Of a stretch of 64,000 nucleotides of DNA, positions 38,473 through 50,776 are shown piece by piece; the stretch's first letter is position 1; every line of letters starts with the position of its first letter. The position numbers and the translations under genes were made by a program. Origin of the DNA: Batkoa obscura (lineage: Eukaryota; Entomophthoromycota; Entomophthoromycetes; Entomophthorales; Batkoaceae); assembly GCA_030770535.1 (NCBI GenBank), contig JASVEC010000002.1, positions 2,170,001 to 2,234,000 on the forward strand, given 5' to 3'. The notes below the pieces were generated by a model. That model was not told the origin of the DNA. It searched no databases and saw only the letters and a program-made list of their open reading frames with translations.

Positions 38473-39692
38473 TTAATTCTTATCAAAATCCTCCCCTAAA
38501 TAAGCTGATAAAAACCCACGGACTGCAGAACAAGTGGCTTTCTTTTTTAAAGCTTCACATAGTTCATCAATGGTATAAGTTTCTGCTTTTAACTTATCCA
38601 TAACAATTTTATGTTTAGCCGCTAATTGAAGTAATTCTTCTTTTGTTGGTGGTGGTCGATCTGGTTTCATTAAATCATAGGCACTAACGCCTGGCATTAT
38701 GGTCTTATCGATTTGTTCAATGCTTATTCTACTGGGTTCTGGTGTAGTCGAAGTATGGGTGTTATTGGATGGAGGTGTCAATGGATTCATACTAGAGTGA
38801 AATTCAGGGGAGGTTAATTGAGGCATATATACGTTATCTTGTTTTGTTGGGTTATTAAGGTTTGAGTTATCAAGAGAAGGAAAGTTAGGGAACTCAGGGA
38901 AAAGATACTCATCACCAGCCATTAAATTTTCATTATTAACAGGCAGGTTATAAATCATATTAGGATCAATCAATGGACTTAAATTAGTTGCTACATTGAT
39001 GGGATTATTATTAATACTAGTAGTGGTCAAAGCTGGGTTATTGGGAATTAAGTAATTCAAATCTGGACTGAAATTTTGTTGAAATGGAGCGGCAGTGTCA
39101 TAATTGAACATATTGAAACCACTATTAAACCCATTATTTAAAGAAGGAAATGGTTGACTAGCAAGATTTGGGTTAAATTCTTGAGTAGTATTGTTATTAC
39201 TCGTTTTCAACTGTTGATTAGCTTGCTCTAAAATTTTAATCGAATTTAATAAAGTATTATTCTCTTCTTGAGTTAATTTATTGGCTTCTTCTAATGCTTT
39301 GACTTTTTCTTGTAATGAACGTACAAAATTTTCTCGACGTTCACGGAACGCTTTTTGAGCTGCTCGGTTTTGTGCTAGTCGTTTCTATATTTAAAGTATT
39401 AATAATTTTGAAATAAATGGTTTTAAACAAACTCACGGAAACTGGCTCTGAATCATCAATTTTACGACCTGGTTTTTTACTTGGTTTATTACTTGTAGAA
39501 GCTATTTTATTTAGAAATATTAATTATAGAGCAAACTATTATTGAATAAAACTTACTTTCTTTGTCTTCAGTGTAATTAATCGAACTATTACCATTCGAT
39601 TCTTGGTTTAAAGAATAATCTTCATTATTTTCAGATAAAGACATATGGCTACTTTCACGATAGATATCTTGAATTGAATTTTTTATCTCCAT
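38473..39692 (-). CDS. PAP1: Pap1/Yap1-type bZIP transcription factor 1
   Basis: Three exons on the minus strand: from ATG at 39692 to about 39557, about 39510-39438 (GT-AGs read as GTAAGT and GTGAGT donors), and about 39385-38473. The second exon carries KPSKKPGRK, a basic patch; the third begins with the basic region KRLAQNRAAQKAFRERR, then a leucine zipper (LQEKVKALEEANKL). NRAAQxAFR is the Pap1/AP-1-like fungal signature. A long Asn/Pro/Ser-rich middle follows. The C-terminal end has IDELCEALKKKATCS, matching the c-CRD of Yap1/Pap1, where cysteine oxidation masks a nuclear export signal so that the factor gathers in the nucleus under peroxide stress. It is thus likely a redox-controlled activator. 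Confidence 0.93.
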
Positions 39693-39813
39693 TGTAAGAT
39701 AAAAATACTTTTCCTTGTTTAACTTTTTGGTTTATAAATTTGCCTTAAACTAGATTTTATACTGTTTGATTGGTTACGCTTAATAAAACCTACCTACTAC
39801 AACATTACTATTA

Positions 39814-39820
39814 TTAGTAA
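39814..39820 (+). promoter_or_regulatory. Possible Yap1/Pap1 site TTAGTAA
   Basis: TTAGTAA, the core Yap1 recognition sequence, lies about 120 nt upstream of the bZIP1 start codon, opening the possibility of autoregulation. A seven-base AT-rich word is expected often by chance here. Confidence 0.25.
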
Positions 39821-40567
39821 TCAAACTCTAATAGTTTTTCTGGGTGTAGCTTGGATTTTTGTTAATGGGCTTATAGCTTAAATTATGTTGTACCTTTTAA
39901 GGCAGTCTTGCTTTTATGATGATATCATCTATATACATAACACAACTAGAGATCTCAAGGTACTTTAGTAGAATTATAGCTTTATTTAGTTATTAATATC
40001 TATTTTTTACTGAACTAAGTAATTACTTTGTTAATTTACTATTGAATCTATAGCTGTGAACAATGAAACTATAAGTTTTAGTGTAACATTTGTTATTAAT
40101 ATGAATATTTAATAAATGAAATTTTTAAAGGGATTGAACTCGAAAATTCATTAGAATAAAAGTCAAGTTGGATCTTTAAAAGAGAGTACAATAGTACAAC
40201 GTAACTAAGTAATTATATATTAATTATATTTCATTGGTTCTTTTTTTCAAACTTACCATTCTAGTTTTGTATAGTTTTAAACAGTACTACAAGAAATATT
40301 GGTAGTTTTTTTGATTTCTAAGCTTTTATTAATGTTCTTCTCAATTCTGTTCCAGTTTGATTATTCAATTAAATGTAAGCTTTGAATATTTGAAATTAAT
40401 CTTTACTTGAATTAAGTATTAGGATGGTCATGTCCTAAATTAACAATTGTTAACAAAATTCCTACACATGTGTTATTTAATTTATTTTTACTTTTATTTT
40501 CATACTTGTACTCTAGTTTATTTGTTTGTGATGAAAAGGATGCCAGATTTCATATAAAAATCCATTT

Positions 40568-40725
40568 CAGCTGTTCTAACTCTTTTGCGAATTAGTGCTA
40601 TTTTTTACATTAAATTGTTTATCTAATTTTTTAATGCCTAGGTTCTTTATTTTTTTTAGAATTTATACATCGATTTTGCTCTTAAATAAATAGTTAAGAG
40701 TTTCGCAAAAGAGTTGGAACTACTG
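40568..40725. mobile_element. Tc1-like MITE, 158 bp
   Basis: Left end CAGCTGTTCTAACTCTTTTG, then CGAA; the reverse complement of the right end is CAGTAGTTCCAACTCTTTTG, then CGAA. The 24-bp arms differ at about three positions. The CAGT-type termini suit the Tc1/mariner superfamily. The interior is AT-rich and non-coding. Only one copy was noticed in the window. A TA duplication is not clear at the borders. Confidence 0.65.
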
Positions 40726-41219
40726 GAATTTAGCAATAATTGAGCATAATTTAAATTTACTATGCGTTTTTTTCGAAAAAATGCCAAGCATTTAATTCTC
40801 AACAATTATAGTTATTAGGTTACCTTAACTGTGATAAATTGAGCAAAGATACTTAGATCCACACCCAAAATCAATAGTCAGTTAATAGTCTAAAAAAGGT
40901 GATGGATGCTTGAATTTAATTAAAAAGTATATGAGTTATATAAATTGTATACCCTTTTAAAAAGGATGATGGTTGGCCTGCTAAGCAGTTAAGATAGATA
41001 CATCCGTTCAACTTAAAAGCAACCCTTAATTAACATTAGATTGTTCGAAATGTTACAGTACAAATTCATGTATACTAAAAAATAGCTAACTATTGGTTGC
41101 AACACCATCAATGAGTTTATAGTAAAATTATCTTTACTGTCAATAAAAGTTTATTGTTACAATCGGAGATTACTGATTTTTCTGTACATGGACTTATACT
41201 GAAACATTTCAAACAATCT

Positions 41220-41281
41220 AATAAAATCCGAATTTAGCTGATCAAATCAATTTTTGATTAGCTAAATTTCTAGATTTTATT
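41220..41281. repeat. Hairpin-forming inverted repeat
   Basis: About 27 nt (AATAAAATC, then AATTTAGCTGATCAAA) is repeated inverted after a loop of a few bases (TTTGATTAGCTAAATT, then GATTTTATT), with a few mismatches. Confidence 0.6.
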
Positions 41282-41596
41282 GGTTAAATATCATCTTTAG
41301 GTAAATTGAAATCAAGGGGTTAACTGTAACTAAATTGACAGGTTAGTGATACTCAAGGGGTTAATGAAGCTAAAAATTTATCAGCTAAAAGAATTTCAAA
41401 TTATGAAAGTTTAACTATTATTCTCCATAATTAAATGTATGAAATATCTGAACTAAAAATGTTAAAATCAGTTGAAATAAAAGACAATAAATTTAGTGTT
41501 TTATCAATACAGAGCTTATATTCAAGAAGTTGAGCATTCTTAGGTTATAGGTTTGATTATAAAGTTTATTAATATAAATTCCTATAAATCTGAATA

Positions 41597-41697
41597 TGGG
41601 GATGTATTTTTTTATTTAACAATTTCACCAACAAATTTTCCACTCCAAATAGCGCTTAAAAAACGAAGAAGTGATGAAATCAAAAAAAACGCCCCCA
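41597..41697 (-). mobile_element. MITE, well preserved
   Basis: R end TGGGGATGTATTTTTTTA, core CCAAATAGCGCTTAAAAAAC, L end AACGCCCCCA, flanked by TA on both sides (41595-41596, 41698-41699). Confidence 0.9.
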
Positions 41698-42903
41698 TAT
41701 GTTAAATTTTGATAACATATTGCCCACTACTAATAATTCAAATAAAACCACAGAGCCTAGAGCCCTTCAAATCCTCACATTAATGATAAATTATCAAATT
41801 GTTAATAATATAATTTGTAATTTCAAAGTTAAATTATACTAAAACTTTTAAATGAATAAAAATAAATCTAAATAGAAGAAATGGATCCTAATTAGCATTC
41901 CAGCTATCTTACTATCCTGCCGTCTCCTACTACTAAATTAAATGAACTAAATCATTTATAGAGCCATATAATTCAATAGATTAAGAGAACCTTTAGTTTT
42001 TTGGAAGCTATTGAATTCTTTATCTCTATCTGATCTTTCCACAATTAATATTGAATTTTTTTTATACTCATAGCATCAAGCAATTTTTTTATAGTCTTAT
42101 TAAAGCCTATAAATCGCAAAGATATAGATTCATTTATACATCTTAATGGAATAAAGCTTTTAAACATTCTCTATTCAAAAGGAATAAGTAAAAATGTCAT
42201 ACATTTTCTTAAAAGTGTATATTGTTTTTAGTCTACTTTAAAATATTTTAAAAGAAAGCTGGTTTAATTTAAAACTTATTAAATTTAGTAAATTTAGCCA
42301 AAATTCAAAATTTTTACATATTTGCTATATTTACTAAATTAGTGCTGTTGAAAGCTAACAGGTCGAAATAATTTAAATATATCTTCGGTGGTTTTTGTTT
42401 ATTATATTAGACCTCATTTGAAGGTATATATGGAAGCTTTAATTTGTCGTTGTTTATAAAAATCGTGATATAGGGTATGGTTCATGATTTAAAATATTGT
42501 CAATAAGAAATTTTATATGAGATTATTAGAGATAATTAAAAAGGCTAGTTACTTTTAAATAAATGAAAACAAACAATCTTAATGGTATTTTTAATGTCAA
42601 AATATAAATTAATAATGTAATAAATTAAGTGTAAAAAATAAAAATACTCAAGTTTACTTTTTTATTAAACTTAAATCTTTTATTTAAATTTCTTTACGAT
42701 GTTAGTAAAACCTTAGTAAATAAGCTATATTAACTCTAAAAGTTCTCATTTTATATACATTAAATAAGCTCAATGATATATGTATGTATATTATAAATAA
42801 AGTTGCTTTTCAATAAAATTTTAACTTATTAAAAATGAATAGTTACAACCATTGCAGCTTTTTTACGCCTTCATTAGTGATAATTTTTATAAATTATCTA
42901 TAC

Positions 42904-43000
42904 AAAGCTATTTTTGGTCTCATAACTTTTTCTATTTTTTAAGCGCTATTTGAGTGGAAAAACTGTTAGTAAAATTCTTAAGCAAAAAAATACATCCCTA
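42904..43000 (+). mobile_element. MITE upstream of Slu7
   Basis: Worn L end (AAAGCTATTTTTGGTCTC), intact core TTTAAGCGCTATTTGAGTGG, R end AAAATACATCCCTA. It lies about 280 nt before the Slu7 start. Confidence 0.82.
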
Positions 43001-43279
43001 TATAATAATTTTTATTTCTGGTTTTTATATTTGCTCGAATTTTATAATGAACTTTGTTTTTAAATGAGAAGTTAGTTAGACTGCAAAGGAATTGTAATGA
43101 AGCAGCTATATAAAAAATCATTTTTTTTGCTAAAATTTTAATATCCAATGAATAGCAACTTCTAATCTGAGTGTCAGATTTCAGGATTAAAAATAGTTTA
43201 AAATTTGAAACTTAGTGTTTAATTTTAGTTAGTTTGAAAAGCAATTGAAAGTGATTTCTAATTTTTTCAATATTAGACA

Positions 43280-44977
43280 ATGGCAGCAAACAGTAATGTT
43301 AATTATTTTATAAAATCAAGATATACTAACCTTTGATTCAAAGTCAATAAACTTAGCAGAGAGGATTTTCGTAAGCAAAAAGACTTAGAAGCGGCACGTA
43401 AAGCAGGTACAGCGCCAGCAGAATTGGATGAAGAGGGCAATGAGATCAATCCCCATATTCCACAATATATTTCAAAAGCACCATGTAAGTTGATTCTATA
43501 CTTTAAATGCTATGATGACTGAATTGACTTGAAATAGGGTATTTGGATTCTGGAGGTCCCTCATTAAAGCATCAACGTCCACAAAAGTTTGAAGATAAAG
43601 ATAAAGATAGTTGGTATGATAAAGGAGCAACAGCAGTACGTCTTTTAGTTTTCATTTTCTATATAAGATGGTTTTTAATCACTCTTTTTAGGGCCCAGCA
43701 GCTACAAAATATCGTAAAGGAGCATGTCAAAATTGTGGTGCGATGACGCATAAAACCAAAGAATGTGTTGAAAGACCTAGAAAACTTGGAGCAAAGTTTA
43801 CTGGAAAGGACATCAAGGTAATGTGTAGATTAAAGTTATAAAGATAGAAATTAATTCGATTTAAGCCGGATGAAGTGATACAAAATTTAGAGTTTAATTA
43901 TGATAGTAAAAGAGATCGTTGGAATGGGTATGATGCAACCGAGCATGATAAATTATTTAAAGGTAAAATTCATTGTAAAAAAATTTAGTTGTGTTTTTTA
44001 TCGATTTTTTTAGTACATAACATGATTGAAGAAGCACGTAAAAAAAGGAAAGCTAAAGAGTTAGATGAAGCTGCATTAGCTGGTATAAGCACCAATCAAG
44101 AGCTTAAAAAAGTGATCGATCCTTCCAATATGGAGTTTGGGTCAAGTGACGATAGTGACGACGATGATGAAAAATATGCTGAAAAAGGAGCGATGACTGG
44201 GCAAGCAGGAGCAAAATCAAAAACTACAGTAAAAAATTTACGGTAAAAGAAGAATTTTGTTATAATTTAAAAAAATGTATTAATATACTTTAGTATTCGC
44301 GAAGATATACCCAAATATTTACGTAATTTAGACGTAGATTCGGCTTATTATGATCCCAAATCACGCTCTATGAGAGATAATCCTACCCAGGATAACCCTA
44401 ATGAGGTAAGTTAAAACTGAAATTCGATATTTTTTATGTATTAAAAAACAATATAGGCTTCATTTGCTGGAGATAACTTTATACGTCAAACTGGCGATGC
44501 ATCTAAGGTAGTAAACTTACAATTGTATGCTTGGAAAGAAGCAGAAGAAAATGAAGACGGGCTACATCTGGAAGCTAATCCAACGCAATATGAACTAAAA
44601 TATAAAAAACATTTGGATGAAAAAGAAGCAACAAAAAATGTTACACGTCAATCAGTACTTGAGAAATATGGCGGCATTGAACATCTTAATGCACCCGATA
44701 GAGAGCTCTTAATGGCACAAACAGAAAGCTATGTGGAATATTCGAGAACGGGAGCGGTTATTTTTGGTCAAGAGAAAGCAATTCCTAAAACTAAGTATCA
44801 GGAAGATGGTAAGGAAATTTATTTATTTATTGGGCTTTATTGACTTATCATCATTCTTTAGCTTATCCTCAAAATCATACATCTGTCTGGGGATCTTACT
44901 TTGAAGAGGGCAAATGGGGTTATCAATGCTGTCATTCGTTTTATAAAAATGCTTATTGTATCCCTATTAAAAAATAA
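43280..44977 (+). CDS. SLU7: Pre-mRNA splicing factor Slu7
   Basis: Slu7 acts in the second step of splicing, helping the spliceosome choose the 3' splice site. The first coding exon is 13 nt (ATG at 43280); its intron has a textbook TACTAAC branch point at about 43323. Then follow [38 protein letters not shown], the zinc knuckle [14 protein letters not shown] (CCHC), [20 protein letters not shown], an acidic stretch, [12 protein letters not shown], and [10 protein letters not shown]. The C terminus reads [20 protein letters not shown] and ends PIKK-stop, as in the family. About eight short introns. All hallmarks are present, so it is likely functional. Confidence 0.96.
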
Positions 44978-45481
44978 TATTGAAAGTTTATCTAACTTAA
45001 CTTGTTTGAGAATATAAAGGATTTTTAGGTTGAAGAGTTATTATTTTAATTAAAAATATTAAGTATTGGGCTTTTAGCTTGTTTTCTGTTTTTAGTGATT
45101 GGATAACATTGGGATGACTCTAGGTTTATTGTGTATATTAAATAAATATAATAAATCCAGATAAAATAGAAATAAGTGTATCATGGCTTTTTTAATTTCA
45201 AGAATTTGCGATAATGATTATCCGATTTAAAATTTAAGTAGTTTCAGTTTTTAAATTACCAAACAAAATGGTGACCAAAAATGTCATAATAAAAAAAATG
45301 CTACCAGATCCCATAAAGTTTTGAGAGAAGTGATTGGTGACTTATTCGGTTTTTTAAAAAACTAAGAAACTTTAGTGAAAAAAATCAAAAAATTCAAGCA
45401 CTGATAATAAAGTATTAATCTATTGCCATTTAGATACAATTAAATAGATAATTATTTTTTAGTAAAGATTAGATATAAAAT
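44978..45481. other. Intergenic Slu7-dynamin
   Basis: Half a kilobase of AT-rich DNA; nothing recognised. Confidence 0.5.
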
Positions 45482-48162
45482 ATGGCTTCAATGATGGAAG
45501 ATCTCATTCCTTTAGTTAATAAACTACAAGATGTTTTTAATACCATTGGTAACGATACTTTAGATTTACCTCAAATTGTAGTCGTTGGGTAAATTTTTAC
45601 TATAATAAAACAAAATATAACAATGATAATAACAAAAATTACCCAAATGTAGTTCTCAGTCCTCTGGGAAGTCTTCTGTATTAGAAAACTTAGTAGGCAA
45701 AGATTTTTTACCACGAGGTAATGGGATCGTAACAAGACGACCATTAGTATTACAGTTAGTGAATTTAAGACAAAACGCAGACCCAGATTTAACAGAAAGA
45801 GCCCAATTTTTACACAGTCCAGGGAAAGTATTTACCGATTTTTTTGAGGTTAGAAAAGAAATTGAGGAAGATACAGCTAGAGATGCTGGTGAAAATAAAG
45901 GGATTTCTAGAAATCCTATTCATCTAAAAATCTTTTCACCTCATGTTTTAAATTTGACTGTTGTCGATTTGCCTGGTTTGACAAAAGTGGGTATATTTTT
46001 AGTTTTACTATTGTTTATTGACTAATATCATTATTATTATTATTTTAGATACCAATAGGTAAAATAAAATAACTTAAGTTAAATTTCATAATATTTAAAT
46101 TATATTTAAGGGGACCAGCCAAGTGATATTGAAAAACAAATACGTTCTTTAATTTTAGATTACATTTCTAAACCAAACAGGTAAATTAACTTCAGGTGTA
46201 ATGTAATCATCATTAAGCTTTTTGAAAGTATAATATTAGCAGTTAGTCCAGCTAACGTAGACTTGGTCAACTCAGAGAGTTTAAAATTAGCTAAAGAAGT
46301 AGATCCAGAAGGTAAAAGGACATTCATTAGTGACTCAAATTAATATTGATGAATATATATAGGAAAAAGAACAATAGGAGTAATCACTAAAATAGATTTA
46401 ATGGATGCTGGAACAAATGCACTTGATATACTTACAGGAAGAGTATTAAATCTTAAACTTGGTTTTATTGGAGTAGTAAATAGAAGTCAACAAGATACGG
46501 TAGCCAATAAACCCATCATTGATTCTCTTAAAGCAGAAACTGATTTTTTCTCAACTCACCCAGCCTACAAAAGTATATCCACTCGATGTGGCACTGCTCA
46601 TTTAGCTAAAACTTTAAATCAAGTAAGCCAACTTAGCTTAATAAAATAATAAAGGTTTATATTGTTATTATTATTTAGGTACTTGTTAATCATATCCGTG
46701 AGCGTTTACCCGATATGAAATCAAAATTAAATACTATGATTGGTCAAACTCAACAAGAGTTGGCTTCTTATGGTAACCCTTCTGTTGAATCAAATGAAAA
46801 CAAAGTAAGCTTTATATCAAACAACATGTTAAAATAGATGCTAAACCTTTTTAGGGTCTTATGGTACTTAGATTATTGACTGATTTTGCTAGAAATTATA
46901 CAAATTCAATTGATGGAACTAACCCTTATAATGCCCATGAACTGTAAATAATATGTCATTATTAATTAACCAAATTTATTTAAATAATATAAATATTTAG
47001 CTGTGGAGGTGCAAGGATCTATGACATATTTAATCATGTTTATGGGTCAGCATTAAAATCGATTAACCCAGGAGCCAATTTGACATTTCAAGATATACGT
47101 ATAGCTATACGTAATTCTACTGGACCAAGGCCCTCTTTATTTGTTCCAGAGATAGCATTTGAAATACTCATAAAACCACAGATCAAATTGTTACACAACC
47201 CAAGTAGCCGCTGTGTGGAATTGGTTTATGAAGAATTAATGAAAATTTGTCATAGTTGTTACAATAAAGTAAGTATCCTAGTTAATATAAGGTCTATAAG
47301 ATAATAAACATACTCAATAATATAACTGTTTTTTTAGGAATTACTTAAGTTTCCTAAATTGAATGCCCGTATCAACGAAGTAGTATCTGAATTATTAAGA
47401 GAAAGGTTAACCCCAACAGTTAATTATGTCGAAAGTTTAATTGATATTCAGCTATCTTATATTAATACATTACATCCTGATTTTATTGGCGCTAATGGGG
47501 CAATGGAAAATATTGCTTCAAGTATGAATAAAAAAGCTAATGAAGTGAATGCGATGGAAGAAAGTAATCAAACCCCCCATTTGATTACCAATACTAGGAC
47601 AGAAGCTATTAGTAAATCTATCGCCATTCCTAAATCTCATACCCTTCCTAGAAGAGCAAATGTTACAAAAGAAGCCGACCTATTGGAAAATTTCTTTGGA
47701 GGCGAGAAAGATCCCAATCATGGTGAAATTGATAAGGTAATATTGTGATTGTCATAGAAAAAATGAATATTTATTTTTTATACATAGCTTTCTGCCCAAT
47801 TGGATGACCAGACGTTGGCAGATGAGCATGAGGATAATGAGATTCAACTTATACGTAAGATTATTATACCAATTTTACTTATTCAACATATTTAATTTAA
47901 ATTCTTAGGAGAACTTATTAAATCATATTTCCATATAACTAGTAAATCAATTCAAGATTTAGTGCCTAAAGCCATCATGCATTTATTAGTGAATTATACC
48001 AAAGATACATTACAAAACCAATTAGTATCACATCTTTATAAATTTGAACAATTTGATGAATTATTAATGGAAGATGAAACTTTGGCGGATGAAAGAGCTA
48101 AATGTTTGGAACTCTTAAATCTTTATAAAAGAGCTTATGAAATTATTAATGAAGCTACTTAA
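45482..48162 (+). CDS. DNM1: Dynamin-related GTPase, Dnm1/Drp1-like
   Basis: A large GTPase that assembles into rings which constrict mitochondria and peroxisomes. It starts [20 protein letters not shown], close to Dnm1. G1 [16 protein letters not shown] is split by an intron after VVVG; switch [11 protein letters not shown]3 DLPGLTK; G4 TKIDLMD. The middle domain includes [19 protein letters not shown], which is Dnm1-like rather than Vps1-like. A variable insert (about 47530-47740, [20 protein letters not shown]) and a C-terminal GED ([20 protein letters not shown]) follow. There is no PH or proline-rich domain. About eleven introns. One exon, 46049-46058, has only 10 nt and encodes part of the conserved IPIGDQP loop after G3. 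Confidence 0.95.
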
Positions 48163-48361
48163 TTAAGATAATAATTCATGACTTATATATTATAAAAAAG
48201 ATTTATTCTTATTTTTTAATGTTAACTAAATAAATAGCTTAATATCATTATTTTCATTACCAAATGTTAGTTTTTTTCTATTTCAATTTGTAATAAGATA
48301 AATTTTATAAAAAACAAATAATCTAAAAATAATCTAAAACATAGATAATATATTAACTTGA
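48163..48361. other. Short convergent intergenic spacer
   Basis: About 200 bp between the dynamin stop and the septin stop; must carry both polyadenylation regions. Confidence 0.6.
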
Positions 48362-50115
48362 TTAAACTGAAAGTTGAGCCAATTGTTGTTCAATTTCTCT
48401 AGTTTCCAGTTCCAATTGACGACGCTCCCTTTCGATTTCAGCCATCATCTTCTGACTATTAGAGTGTAACTAAAAATATTAAATTAAAACCATTATCCAT
48501 ATAAAAATAAAATTATTCTTTACCTGTTCTTCACGATCACGTAAAGTTTGCTCTTTTTCTCTAACTTGATTGACAAATTTTAATCTCAATTCTTCTTCTT
48601 TACGTATCATATCATCAGAAAATTCAATTTTACGATCCTCAAGTCTCTTCATAAATTCTTCGTCACAAGCTAAAATGGATTCCGGTCTACCATTACGACG
48701 TAATTTAGTAGCACGGAATTTGAAATAATGAATAGAATGAGTCGATTCAAGGATATCAAGTAAACAGTTATTCATTAACATTTGTTGAAGATGTATAAAA
48801 TCACAATGTTCTGGGTTATCAACTAGGATTAGAATTTTAGTCTATAAGTTTTGATTTGTATCTTTTTTATATTACCTTCGGCTACTCCCCAACGGAACTT
48901 TCTTCCCCTAACTAAATTATCTCCTTTATTAATTACCCCTTGGCTACCCATGACTGTGAATGGATAGTGTTCCTTTATTATAGATGAATTAAATCACTAC
49001 TTTAGAAATTGTATTTTCTTACCACAAGCTCTTGATTTAGATCATGTTCATCACTGTAATCGGAAACATATGTCTTAATATCATGATGTTTCAATTGATT
49101 TAAAATCTATTTAAAAAAGGTTAAATAACTTCCTGTTCTCTTATTAATTAAATCTACTTTTTTCTTGTTCCATTCCTTTTCATTTGGCATAATAGTATCA
49201 GCTTTAGCAATAACAGGGATAATGTTAACCTTATCTGAAAGCTCTTTCAAAACCATGATATCGATATCACGTAGCCTATCAAATGAATCAGGAATTTTTT
49301 TTGTGAATTCTATAATAAAACTAACCCAGCACCTGGGGCAACAAAATACAACAAGGCATGTACTCTGGTATCTTGATATCTTTCGCGATGATTATTATTA
49401 TTTTCTTGCTGAAGATACCTCTCAAATTGAGCATCAATATATTCATGGATTGGTATTAAACTTCAAAAAATAAGTAAATAAAATTAGCTCTATTGAATAT
49501 AAAACCCAAGTTACTCTTCTTCTCTATTTAAACGATCACCAAAGCCAGGGGTATCAATAACGGTAAGGTTTAGACTTGTGTTTTCTTCTTGTAGTTCTAA
49601 ATAAATAATTAGCATTTAGTTCACTTTGAAAAGATTTAAAAAAGCATACCAAAGCTTTTAGAAGAAATAGAAACTTTATCAGTTTTTTGAGGTGCTTTAG
49701 GATACACATTTTCATAGATATCGGTATTAAACAACGTATTGATAAAGGTTGTTTTCCCTAATCCAGATTCACCTATGTTTTATTAGAAAGGAAATCTTTT
49801 AAAACTATTATTTTTTTTTAAATTACCAGCAATCATTAAGTTGAAAACAAAAGCTTGTCTATTGACCCTTTTAATCCTTTGCTTTGGTAAATCATGTACG
49901 CCCAAAATATCCGATAACACGATTTGATTGAAACTAGGTCTATGCCAAGCGCTTGCTGAATTGAACTTGCCACTATGTTGGATAATAAATATTTAAATTA
50001 AAAAATTAACATGTCTTAATCTTAATCTACCCATGTTGATGTGCGTATTCCTAAAAAGTACATTGTCAATAAATTGAGATTGTTGGTTATGATCGTATGG
50101 ACTTACCAATGGCAT
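48362..50115 (-). CDS. Septin GTPase
   Basis: Septins form hetero-oligomeric filaments at septa and growing tips. On the minus strand the ATG at 50115 begins a 9-nt coding exon; the intron 50106-50051 must be removed to keep frame (MPLEYAHQHGGKFNS). Then come a polybasic stretch ([12 protein letters not shown]), P-loop [17 protein letters not shown]3 [11 protein letters not shown]4 [14 protein letters not shown], the septin-unique element around [16 protein letters not shown], and a C-terminal coiled coil rich in Glu/Arg ending at 48362. Seven or so introns. Best general similarity is to the coiled-coil-bearing Cdc11/Cdc12 types, but the paralogue is not assigned. Confidence 0.93.
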
Positions 50116-50776
50116 TTTAGTGAATTATTTGAATTAATAAAATTAAGTTCTGTTTTCTTTTAAGTGGCTTTTGTTCAACTAATTGCTGTAAATGCAATAA
50201 AGTTGCAAAAAATGAAGCAAGAAAGGTACGAATTTTCGCACCAAAAATTTACGTGTAAGCTGATACAAAGTTAATTCATATCATTAAAAGTCCTTTATTA
50301 AATATTTAAGATATAAGAAGTGGGATGAAGGAGCTTATTGCTCCTTTATTCAGTTGAATTAAAATAGCTACTAATATATATATAATATTGTTGTTTAAAT
50401 ATAGCTTAAAATAGGACTGTAATGAACAGCTTTTGTCTTAGTGATTGTCTATCACATTTGCTTTCTAAATTAATAAAATTTGAATGAAGTTTTTAAACTC
50501 AATATCTTATTGTATAATATTCATGGTATATATGACTGTATTTTATACAACATTTAATTAATTCATAAAAAACTTGGTTGTATTTTTTATTAAAGTTTTA
50601 TTAGAGGGTTTCCTAACTTTTATGCTTAAAAATGGATAAAATGATACAAAAAAAACACTTCAATAATTTGGAGTATTTTTCTTGGTTTCTTTTTTACTAA
50701 TAGTTTTCCTTAATATTATATTGGATAAAGATGAAAAAAATAAATAAAAACAAATTTAATTAAAATTTCAACAGTA
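50116..50776. other. Intergenic upstream of septin
   Basis: Shared 5' flank of the septin (minus) and the decayed helicase (plus). It has a very worn MITE at 50575-50663 and another partial L end just after it. Confidence 0.45.
50575..50663 (-). mobile_element. Very degenerate MITE
   Basis: Aligns loosely with the family: GGTTGTATTTTTTATTAAAG at one end and AAAATGGATAAAATGATAC, then AAAAAAAACACTTCA, at the other. Confidence 0.5.

Larger units (their letters stand above)
39693..43279. other. Long intergenic region with several elements
   Basis: 3.6 kb without a recognised gene. It has a Yap-site-like TTAGTAA at 39814, a Tc1-like MITE at 40568-40725, a hairpin at 41220-41281 and two TGGGGATG MITEs (41597-41697, 42904-43000). 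Confidence 0.55.
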
